The position numbers and the translations under genes are program-made. A stretch of 64,000 bases of DNA. Source: Acidimicrobiales bacterium. Lineage in GTDB: Bacteria > Actinomycetota > Acidimicrobiia > Acidimicrobiales > Poriferisodalaceae. Positions within the stretch are counted from its first letter, which is position 1; the number at the start of each line of letters is the position of its first letter. Shown here in pieces: positions 8,037-15,876 of the stretch. The notes below the pieces were generated by a model that was not told the DNA's origin, searched no databases, and was given only the letters and a program-made list of their open reading frames with translations. The stretch is from contig VYDH01000014.1 in the NCBI GenBank assembly GCA_009843525.1, forward strand, positions 92,752-156,751, read 5' to 3'.

Positions 8037-9209
8037 CTAGTCGGACAGTTCGGTCGTCAGCGCTTTGGCAAGCAGGTCGTAGTCGTCGGGCCGGTTGTAG
8101 AGGTGGGCCGAGACCCGCAGCACGCGCTCGGGCGGCGCAGGCCAGGTGAACACCGGCACTTCGATGCCGTGACGGTCGCGCAGCGCCGCCATCAGCGGGT
8201 CGAAGATCGCCGAGCCCGAGTTGCCGGCCGGGGGCAGCGGCACGCTGGCGATGGCGCCGATCATGTCCGCCGGTGCCGGCGGAGCAATGCCGAGCGCTTC
8301 CATGAGCACGTCGCGACCGGTCAGGCAGAGTTCGCGGATTGCCGCCTTCACCCCCGGCCAGCCGTCGGGATGCATGGCCTCGACCGTGGCCAGAGCATCG
8401 GCGACAGTCAGCCAGGCCGTCGGATCATGAGTGCCCGTCCAATCGAACTGGGCATGCAGATGCCCCCCTTCCGACGGCCAGCCGCCGTTGTAGCCGTGGC
8501 TGACAACAGCGTGGTGCACGCCATCGCGCCGGTCGGGTCGCACCCACAGAAATGCGGCGCCCTTGGCCGAGCACATCCACTTGTGGCAGTTCGCAGTGAC
8601 GTATGAAGCGCCCAACTCCGTCACGTCGAAATCGATCATGCCAGGTGCGTGTGCCGCATCGACGAGCACCCGCACATCGGGTTCCAGCCGCGCCGCCAGC
8701 TCGTCCACCGGCATGACCAGTCCCGTCGCCGAGGTGACCGCATCGATGAGCAGGATGCGCGTGCGATCGGTAACGGCACTGAGCACAGCGTCAACTATCT
8801 CGCTGCGGTCGTCGAGCGGGAACGGCACTGCTGCGGTGGTGACTACGGCGCCGACACGTGAGGCCGACACAGCCGCGGCGTTGGTGCAAGCGTTGTATTC
8901 GTGGTCGGTCACCAGAATCTCGTCGCCGGGCGACAGGCTCGGTTCCAACGAACGCAACACCGAGTTCACGCCCGCCGTTGCGTTTGTGACGAACACGAGC
9001 CCTGCCGGGTCGGCACCGACGAACTCCGCCACAGCCCGCCGCGTGTCGTTCAGCCGCTCCTGGTACTCGCCCTCGAGGAAGAACCGGGTCGGGTTGGCCT
9101 CGATGCGGGTGCGGATGGCCTGCTGCGCCTCGAGCACGCCTGCAGGAGTCGCTCCGAACGAGCCGTGATTGAGATGCAGCACTTCTGGGTCCAACAGCCA
9201 TGCAGTCAC
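8037..9209 (-). CDS. Aminotransferase class V (isopenicillin-N-epimerase-like), PLP enzyme
   Basis: A 390-residue fold-type I PLP enzyme. The N-terminal LDPEVLHLNHGSFGATP, the VFVTNATAGVNSVLRSL phosphate-binding block, the PLP-Asp in LVDAAHAPGMIDFD and the Schiff-base Lys in TANCHKWMCSAKG are all present. The N-terminus matches the CefD/NifS-like subfamily that includes epimerases, racemases and cysteine lyases. GTG 9209 is chosen because it yields the family N-terminus directly; the open frame extends further but is unlike the family. It is transcribed divergently from the acyl-CoA ligase, with 73 bases between. Substrate not predictable. Confidence 0.88.
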   Translation of the reverse strand: MTAWLLDPEVLHLNHGSFGATPAGVLEAQQAIRTRIEANPTRFFLEGEYQERLNDTRRAVAEFVGADPAGLVFVTNATAGVNSVLRSLEPSLSPGDEILVTDHEYNACTNAAAVSASRVGAVVTTAAVPFPLDDRSEIVDAVLSAVTDRTRILLIDAVTSATGLVMPVDELAARLEPDVRVLVDAAHAPGMIDFDVTELGASYVTANCHKWMCSAKGAAFLWVRPDRRDGVHHAVVSHGYNGGWPSEGGHLHAQFDWTGTHDPTAWLTVADALATVEAMHPDGWPGVKAAIRELCLTGRDVLMEALGIAPPAPADMIGAIASVPLPPAGNSGSAIFDPLMAALRDRHGIEVPVFTWPAPPERVLRVSAHLYNRPDDYDLLAKALTTELSD

Positions 9210-9282
9210 GCAGATCACGCTACGGCGCGCTCCGGGCCGACCTCCACACGATTTGGGCATCGCCGGTAACTTCCGCAGCGAC

Positions 9283-10902
9283 ATGCTGCAGCCGTTCACC
9301 GTCGCCGACTGCGTCGCCGCCAACGCCCGGTCGTTTCCGGACAGGTGCGCTATCGAAGTGCTCGACCCTCGCACGACGGGAGGTGTCGAGCCGATCGAGA
9401 CGTGGACGTACGGCGCGCTCTGGGGCCGGGCCGAGGCCTTGGCGGATGCACTGGGTCCCGTGTCCGCCGGCCCGCACGGGCCAATGGCCGGTCTCTTGCT
9501 GCCGAACGGCGCCGACCACGCTGCCGCCTACCTCGCCTGCCAGCTCGTTGGCGCTGCTGCAGTGCCGGTCAACAGCCGGCTCGCCGAGCCTGAGGTCCGC
9601 TACGTGCTGGAGGACTCGGGCGCCGCGGTGCTGCTCTCCACCGAGCCATTCATTGACATCGCCCGCCGGGTCACTGCCGATCTCGGCATCAGGCTGATCG
9701 ACGCTGCCGAGACTCCCGTCTCGGCGCCGATGAGGTGGTCCAGGCCCATCGGTCCGTATGCCGACGGCGATCACCGCACTGGTCGGCTGGTGCCGCGCAC
9801 TACGCCCACCGAGGTCACCATCGACGAACGCGCTGCGATGATCGCGTACACGTCGGGCACGACCGGCTTTCCCAAAGGAAGCATCAATTCCAACGCGGGC
9901 TTCCTGACGCGCCTGATGCACTGGAGCTGGACATTTGGGTTGACCGGCCGCGAGGTTGTGTCGACGCCGGGTCCGATGTTCCACCTCTCGTACGGCGGGC
10001 TGACGTTGGCGCAACTGGTGGCCGGCGGGCGCGCCCGTGTCATGACTGCGTTCGAGCCGCACGCGGCCCTCACCGAGTACGCCCACCACAGCACTTGGGC
10101 ATTCCTCGTGCCCTCGATGACCGCTGCCATTGCCGAGGCTTGGCGGGACGCTGGACAGCCGCCGTTGGGGGCGTTGCGGTACCTGCTGTCCGCAGGTGCA
10201 CCCGGACCGATGTCCTTGCTCGACGAGGCGTTCGACATCTTTCCGAATGCGGAGATCACCGATGGCTACGGATGGACCGAAGCCGGCTGGGTGACCTACG
10301 ACATCAAAGACCGCTCGGCGCTCGTGCCCCATTGTGTGGGAGGGCCGACGCCGGGCTCGGTGGTGAAGGTGGTTGACCCTGAGACCTGTGAAGAGGTTCC
10401 CGACGGCGTTGCCGGGGAAGTGGTCGCCATGTCGATGGTGCCCTTCGAGGGCTACCTGGGACGACCCGAAGCGACGGCGGCCGCGCACACCCCCGATGGA
10501 TTCGCCCGTTCGGGCGACATGGGCATCATGGCTGCCGACGGCCGGTTGGCGATTGTGGACCGGGTCAATGACATGATCATCAGCGGCGGGGAGAACGTGT
10601 ACTGCGCCGAGGTGGAGCGCGTCCTCGTCGAACATCGGGATATTGCCGAGGCGGCTGTGGTCGGACTGCCCGACGAACGCTGGGGCGAGCGCGTCGCCGC
10701 GGCCGTGGTGCCTCACGAGGGCAGCCGGCCCGAACCGGCTGAGGTGATTGCCTTCGTGCGCGACCGGTTGGCCCACTACAAGTGCCCGCGGGAGTTGATG
10801 GTTGTCGGCGATCTGCCCCGCAATGCCATGGGCAAGGTGCTCAAGCCGCTTCTCGCCCAGCAATTCGGTCCGGACGCCCAGGCGTCGTCCAGCAGCGCCT
10901 GA
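9283..10902 (+). CDS. Class I adenylate-forming enzyme (acyl-CoA ligase)
   Basis: A 539-residue AMP-dependent synthetase that would activate a carboxylic acid to acyl-AMP and then acyl-CoA. The A3 P-loop is YTSGTTGFPKGS, A5 is DGYGWTEAGW, A7 RSGDMGIM and A8 includes IVDRVNDMIISGGENVYCAEVE. The C-terminal catalytic Lys lies in LPRNAMGKVLKP. ATG 9283 begins at the family start; TAACTT ten bases upstream is a possible -10 box. Fatty or aromatic acids are possible substrates. Lone ligase, divergent from the aminotransferase and 127 bases before the pyruvate carboxylase gene. Confidence 0.92.
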   Translation: MLQPFTVADCVAANARSFPDRCAIEVLDPRTTGGVEPIETWTYGALWGRAEALADALGPVSAGPHGPMAGLLLPNGADHAAAYLACQLVGAAAVPVNSRLAEPEVRYVLEDSGAAVLLSTEPFIDIARRVTADLGIRLIDAAETPVSAPMRWSRPIGPYADGDHRTGRLVPRTTPTEVTIDERAAMIAYTSGTTGFPKGSINSNAGFLTRLMHWSWTFGLTGREVVSTPGPMFHLSYGGLTLAQLVAGGRARVMTAFEPHAALTEYAHHSTWAFLVPSMTAAIAEAWRDAGQPPLGALRYLLSAGAPGPMSLLDEAFDIFPNAEITDGYGWTEAGWVTYDIKDRSALVPHCVGGPTPGSVVKVVDPETCEEVPDGVAGEVVAMSMVPFEGYLGRPEATAAAHTPDGFARSGDMGIMAADGRLAIVDRVNDMIISGGENVYCAEVERVLVEHRDIAEAAVVGLPDERWGERVAAAVVPHEGSRPEPAEVIAFVRDRLAHYKCPRELMVVGDLPRNAMGKVLKPLLAQQFGPDAQASSSSA

Positions 10903-11029
10903 TACTCGCCGTCGAGAACTTCGAAGCCGGCATCGTGACATGGCGCGGCGCACGTCGCGGGAATCTCGGCCCCGAGGCTCAGCCCCTCAGAACGGGGCGC
11001 GAACATGTTGACCGGACACAGGAGACGTC

Positions 11030-14000
11030 ATGGAGAAGCTGCTCGTCGCGAACCGGGGCGAGATCGCCATCCGTGCTTTTCGCGCTGCGACCCAGCTTGG
11101 TATCCGGACGGTTGCGATCCTTCCCGTCGAGGAGGAGCGCAGCGGTGCCCTGCACCGGATCAAGGCCGACGAGGCGTACGTCATCGGTACCGAGGGCCGG
11201 CCGGTGCGGGCGTATCTCGACCACGAGGCCATCGTGGCCAAGGCGGTCGAGGTCGGCGCCGACGCCATCTACCCCGGCTACGGGTTCCTGTCGGAGAGTC
11301 CCGATCTCGCCGACGCATGCGCAGCTGCAGGTGTCACGTTCGTCGGACCGAGCGGGGAAGTGCTGAGGCTCACCGGCAACAAGATCCGGGCGCGGCAAGC
11401 AGCCGACGAGGCAGGCCTGCCCGTGCTGCGCCAGTCGGCGCCCATCGACCCCGACAGCGACATCGATGTCGTCGCCACTGCTACGGGGATCGGGTTCCCG
11501 CTGTTCGTCAAGGCCGCGTCAGGTGGCGGCGGTCGGGGCATGCGCCGTGTGGAGCGTCCGAGCGACCTGTCCGAGGCGATCGACGCCGCACGGCGAGAGG
11601 CGCACAGTGCGTTCGGCGACGGCACCGTCTTCCTGGAAGAAGCCATGACCGACGTGCGCCATATCGAGGCGCAGGTGCTGGCCGACGCGGGCGGCAGCGT
11701 CGTACATCTCTACGAACGCGACTGCTCGGTGCAGCGGCGGTTCCAGAAAGTGGTCGAAATGGCTCCCGCCCGGGATCTCGACTCTACGGTGCGAGGGCAA
11801 CTGCTCGCAGACGCCGTCCGGTTCGCTGAGGCCATCGGCTATGCGAACGCGGGCACTGTGGAGTTCCTGGTGGACGCCAGCGGTCGGCATGTCTTCATCG
11901 AGATGAACCCTCGCATCCAGGTAGAGCACACCGTGACCGAGGAGGTGACCGATGTGGACTTGGTGGAATCGCAGTTGCGCATCGCTTCGGGTGCCACGCT
12001 CGACGATCTCGGATTGAGCCAGGGCAACATCAGCCTGCGGGGCTTTGCACTGCAGTGCCGGGTCACCGCGGAGAACCCGGCCAACGACTTCCGTCCTGAT
12101 ACCGGCCGCATCGTGGCGTACCGACCTGCCAGCGGCGCGGGCGTGCGTCTGGACGGCTGCGTGTACCAGGGGGTGGAGATCACCCCGCACTTCGACTCGA
12201 TGATCGAGAAGATCACCTGCCGCGGGCCGAGCTTCGACACAGTGGTCCGCCGGATGCAGCGCACGCTGGCCGAGTACCGGGTGCGGGGCGTGTCGACCAA
12301 CCAGCCGTACCTGCAGGCGATCCTGGCCGACGCTGAATTCCGAGCCGGACCGGTCACGACCACCTTCATCGATGATCGTCCCGAGCTGACCGCCGCGTCG
12401 GTGGGCGCCGACCGAGCCACTCGCCTGCTGCGCTATCTGGCCGACGTAACCGTCCACCAGCCCAACGGATCGGCCCCGACCCGTGTCGATCCTGCGAGCA
12501 AGCTGGCACCGACGCCGCGCACGCCGCCGGACGGGTCGAAGCAGCGACTCGACGAGCTCGGACCGCCTGGCTTCGCCGCCGAACTGCGAGCGGCAACCAC
12601 TGTGGCCATCACCGACACCACGCTGCGCGACGCTCACCAATCCATCCTGGCTACCCGGCTGCGCACCATCGACCTGGTGGCCGGCGCCCGCCAGATGGCC
12701 CACAACATGCCGCAGCTGCTCAGCATGGAGTGCTGGGGCGGCGCCACCTTCGACGTGGCGCTGCGGTTCCTGCACGAGGACCCGTGGGAACGACTGCGGC
12801 GCATACGTGCCGCGGCACCCAACATCTGCACCCAGATGCTCCTGCGAGGGCGCAACACGGTGGGCTACTCGCCCTATCCCGACACGGTCGCCCACGAGTT
12901 CGTGGCCGAGGCAGCCGAGTGCGGGATGGACATATTCCGGGTGTTCGATGCGTTCAACTCCATCGACCAGATGCGGCCCGCCATCGAAGCGGTCATCGAG
13001 ACCGGCGCCGTGGCCGAGGGCACCATTTGCTACTCGGGCAACCTGTCCAGCCCCGATGAGGACCTCTACACCCTCGACTACTACCTCGGGGTCGCCGAGC
13101 AGCTCGACGCCGCCGGAGTGCACATCCTGTGCATCAAGGACATGGCCGGGCTGCTGCGACCGCCGGCCGCGACGACTCTGGTCAGTGCGCTGCGGGATCG
13201 ATTCGCCCAGCCTGTGCACCTGCACACGCACGACACCGGCGGCGGGCAGCTCGCGACCTATCTCGCAGCGATCGACGCCGGGGTGGATGCCATCGACGGT
13301 GCCGCTCCGCCCCTGTCGGGGATGACCTCCCAGCCGTCGATTGCCTCGATCGTGGCGATGACCGACGACACCGACCGAGCCACCGGGCTCAGCCTCGACG
13401 CGATCGGCGACATGGAGCCCTACTGGGAAGCAGTGCGGCACGTGTACGCGCCTTTCGAAGCCGGCCTGCCGTCGCCCACGGGCACCGTCTACCGCCACGA
13501 GATTCCCGGCGGGCAGCTCTCGAACCTGCGGTCGCAGGCACGGGCGCTGGGCTTGGGGCACCGCTTCGAGGAGGTCGAGCGGCTGTATGCGGCGTGCAAC
13601 GACCTGCTCGGCCGCCCCATCAAGGTCACGCCGTCGTCGAAGGTTGTCGGCGACCTCGCCCTGCATCTCGTGGCCTCGGGCGTCTCGCCCGCCGAGCTGG
13701 CTGGCGACCCGGCTGGGGCCGACCTGCCCGACAGCGTCATCGGCTTTCTGCACGGCGAGCTCGGCACCCCGCCAAGCGGCTTCCCCGAGCCCTTCCGCAC
13801 CCACGCCACCAAGGGCCGCGACTGGGCCCCCAAGACCAAGGACCTCACCGACGACGACGTGGCGGGCCTGGCGGCCGATCGCGCCGCCACGCTGAATCGG
13901 CTGCTGTTCCCCACGCCCTCTGCAGCCCAGGACGAGAACACCCACCGCTACGGCGACCTGTCGGTGCTGCCGTCGCTGCTGTTCTGGTACGGGCTGGACC

Positions 14001-14449
14001 CTCATGACGACGACACCGCGGTGGTGCTCGGCCCAGGCGTTCGGCTGCTGCTCGGCCTGCGGTCCATCGGCGAGCCGAACGACGAGGGCATTCGCCTGGT
14101 GAGTTTCCGGGTGAACGGCCAGCCCCGTGACATCGACACGCTGGATCGCACCGTGGCCGTCGATCGGCCCGAGCACGCCAGGGCTGACCCCAGCATTCCG
14201 GGTCACGTGGCCGCACCGTTCCGGGGCGCGGTGAACGTGTCGGTGTCCGAAGGCGATCAGGTGGAAGCCGGGGACACGGTTGCGGTCATCGAGGCCATGA
14301 AGATGGAGTCGTCGATCTCTGCGCCCGTCACCGGCACGGTCATCTCGGTGGCCGCAGCCTCGGGGTCACTGCTCGAGCCCGGCGACCTGATCGCGGAGAT
14401 CCGCCCGGCCGGTCGCTCTGGCAGCCCAGAGAGCGAGCACGACGGCTGA
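11030..14449 (+). CDS. pyc: Pyruvate carboxylase (single-chain)
   Basis: A 1139-residue multidomain biotin enzyme that makes oxaloacetate from pyruvate and bicarbonate. Order: biotin carboxylase (EKLLVANRGEIAIRAFRAA at the start, glycine-rich KAASGGGGRGMR, and EMNPRIQVEHTVTEE), then the carboxyltransferase of the HMG-lyase type from about residue 525 (TDTTLRDAHQS, with metal ligands in LHTHDTGG), then the biotinyl domain with Lys1091 in EAMKMESS. Length is typical (about 1130-1150). A hairpin-like GCCCCG...CGGGGC lies just upstream at 10969-10998. A gene of central metabolism with no obvious operon partner. Confidence 0.96.
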   Translation: MEKLLVANRGEIAIRAFRAATQLGIRTVAILPVEEERSGALHRIKADEAYVIGTEGRPVRAYLDHEAIVAKAVEVGADAIYPGYGFLSESPDLADACAAAGVTFVGPSGEVLRLTGNKIRARQAADEAGLPVLRQSAPIDPDSDIDVVATATGIGFPLFVKAASGGGGRGMRRVERPSDLSEAIDAARREAHSAFGDGTVFLEEAMTDVRHIEAQVLADAGGSVVHLYERDCSVQRRFQKVVEMAPARDLDSTVRGQLLADAVRFAEAIGYANAGTVEFLVDASGRHVFIEMNPRIQVEHTVTEEVTDVDLVESQLRIASGATLDDLGLSQGNISLRGFALQCRVTAENPANDFRPDTGRIVAYRPASGAGVRLDGCVYQGVEITPHFDSMIEKITCRGPSFDTVVRRMQRTLAEYRVRGVSTNQPYLQAILADAEFRAGPVTTTFIDDRPELTAASVGADRATRLLRYLADVTVHQPNGSAPTRVDPASKLAPTPRTPPDGSKQRLDELGPPGFAAELRAATTVAITDTTLRDAHQSILATRLRTIDLVAGARQMAHNMPQLLSMECWGGATFDVALRFLHEDPWERLRRIRAAAPNICTQMLLRGRNTVGYSPYPDTVAHEFVAEAAECGMDIFRVFDAFNSIDQMRPAIEAVIETGAVAEGTICYSGNLSSPDEDLYTLDYYLGVAEQLDAAGVHILCIKDMAGLLRPPAATTLVSALRDRFAQPVHLHTHDTGGGQLATYLAAIDAGVDAIDGAAPPLSGMTSQPSIASIVAMTDDTDRATGLSLDAIGDMEPYWEAVRHVYAPFEAGLPSPTGTVYRHEIPGGQLSNLRSQARALGLGHRFEEVERLYAACNDLLGRPIKVTPSSKVVGDLALHLVASGVSPAELAGDPAGADLPDSVIGFLHGELGTPPSGFPEPFRTHATKGRDWAPKTKDLTDDDVAGLAADRAATLNRLLFPTPSAAQDENTHRYGDLSVLPSLLFWYGLDPHDDDTAVVLGPGVRLLLGLRSIGEPNDEGIRLVSFRVNGQPRDIDTLDRTVAVDRPEHARADPSIPGHVAAPFRGAVNVSVSEGDQVEAGDTVAVIEAMKMESSISAPVTGTVISVAAASGSLLEPGDLIAEIRPAGRSGSPESEHDG

Positions 14450-14503
14450 TCGGGAGAGGCGATTGGTTCCGCGCACTAGTGTTCGGAGCAGGAACCCAAG
14501 GGG

Positions 14504-14509
14504 TAGAAC
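14504..14509 (+). promoter_or_regulatory. Putative -10-like TAGAAC motif
   Basis: TAGAAC ends six bases before ATG 14516, the spacing expected for a leaderless transcript. The flanking GGTAGAACTGCGACATG resembles the sequence before the gene at 5772. Confidence 0.35.
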
Positions 14510-14515
14510 TGCGAC

Positions 14516-15838
14516 ATGGCAGCAGATGGGACGCAGCCGGAGGCTGACTGGACACAAGCGGAGGCAGAGTGGACGCAGCCGAACGCTGAGTTCTGGGCTC
14601 CCCAACGCAACGCCGTCGACGCATCCTTCGCCATGCAGCCGGCGGTGTACGCCGACGAGGATTTCTTCGCTGCTGAGCAAGAGCGCCTGTTCGGCCGGGC
14701 GTGGGTCGCAGTAGCCCTGGCTGAACAGGTTGCACTGCCGGGCCGGCTGCTGGTGCGGTCGGTGGGCGGACGTTCGGTGCTGCTGACCCGGTCCGACGGC
14801 GGCCTGCACGGCTTTCTGAATTCGTGCCGTCATCGCGGCACCGAGCTGGCCGAACGCGATTGCGACATCGCGAACACGATCCGCTGCCCGTACCACCGTT
14901 GGCACTACAGCGCCGACGGCCAGCTCGTATCGGCACCCCTGTTCGACGAGGTGCCCCGAGACGACTTCGATGTGGCCGACTACGGGCTGGTCCCCGTGCG
15001 TACAGAGGCCTGGGGCCCGCTGGTGTTCGTCTGCCTCAGCGAAGACACACCGCCGCTCGAGAAGTGGCTCGGCGATCTGCCCGACAGGTTGGCTGCCTAC
15101 CAGTTCGCTGAGTGGCGCTCAACGGGGCTGGACGGAGCCGCAGGCACCTTCGACGTGGCGGCCAACTGGAAGCTCATCGTGGAGAACTTCGCGGAGTACT
15201 ACCACCTGCCCTGGGTGCACCCGGAGCTGGCCAAGGTGTCCCGAGTGCCCGACCACTACCGCTACCAGGGTCCGGGCATGTACTGCGGCCAGACCACCAC
15301 GCCGGTGTCGGGCGACGAGCGTGACGACTGGCTGACACTGCCTGCCGCAGCCGGACTCGACGATTCCGATGTCGCCAGCGGCAGATTCGTGGCCCTGTTC
15401 CCCAATGTGACGCTCGCCGTGCTGCCGAGCCACATGTTCCTGATGGTGCTGCAGCCGCTCGCCGCGGGCCGCACGCTCGAACACTGCACGTTCCTATTCC
15501 CGCCGGGCCCGATGACCGCGGGCGAGCCGTCGGCCGAGCTGCGGGAGGCTTTCGAGACCACACGCCGCTTCTGGATCGAGGTGAACGACGAGGACATCGA
15601 CATCTGCGAGCGCGCCCAGCGTGGCATCTCGCTGGGCGGCGCGCCTCCGGGGCCGCTGGCCCCCCGCTTCGAAGAGCCGGTCAACCGGTTCCACAAGATG
15701 ACCGCCGACCTGATGACACTCCCCTGCGCTGCCGACCTGACAGTGCCGGCGGGCGATCGACCCGGTGGCGTCGATCTCTACGGCAGCAAGCCGAATCCCC
15801 TGCCGCCGGCCATCGAACTCGACGCTGTGACGCACTAG
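14516..15838 (+). CDS. Aromatic-ring-hydroxylating/Rieske oxygenase alpha subunit
   Basis: A 440-residue Rieske non-haem iron oxygenase. The [2Fe-2S] ligands are visible in CRHRG and CPYHRWHY (C-x-H...C-x2-H), and the mononuclear iron site in NFAEYYHLPWVHPE carries the bridging Asp/Glu region and two His. The C-terminal half is the SRPBCC-like catalytic domain. The N-terminal tail (DWTQAEAEWTQPNAEFW) is repetitive and Trp/Gln-rich. The next gene is a dimethylglycine-dehydrogenase-like flavoprotein, so a glycine-betaine demethylase (GbcA-type) role is a reasonable inference, with a carnitine or aromatic substrate as alternative. The reductase subunit is not adjacent. Confidence 0.88.
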   Translation: MAADGTQPEADWTQAEAEWTQPNAEFWAPQRNAVDASFAMQPAVYADEDFFAAEQERLFGRAWVAVALAEQVALPGRLLVRSVGGRSVLLTRSDGGLHGFLNSCRHRGTELAERDCDIANTIRCPYHRWHYSADGQLVSAPLFDEVPRDDFDVADYGLVPVRTEAWGPLVFVCLSEDTPPLEKWLGDLPDRLAAYQFAEWRSTGLDGAAGTFDVAANWKLIVENFAEYYHLPWVHPELAKVSRVPDHYRYQGPGMYCGQTTTPVSGDERDDWLTLPAAAGLDDSDVASGRFVALFPNVTLAVLPSHMFLMVLQPLAAGRTLEHCTFLFPPGPMTAGEPSAELREAFETTRRFWIEVNDEDIDICERAQRGISLGGAPPGPLAPRFEEPVNRFHKMTADLMTLPCAADLTVPAGDRPGGVDLYGSKPNPLPPAIELDAVTH

Positions 15839-15876
15839 CTGCGGCTCAGCCTCTGACCCTGCGAGACTGCACAGCC

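Noticed and set aside
9220..10953. A 577-codon open frame antisense to the acyl-CoA ligase
   Set aside because: Shadow of the ligase codons; composition unlike a folded protein and no plausible start signals.
11519..14206. An 895-codon open frame antisense to pyruvate carboxylase
   Set aside because: It is the mirror of a real gene in GC-rich DNA, its translation is low-complexity in Arg, Gly, Val and His, and matches no family.
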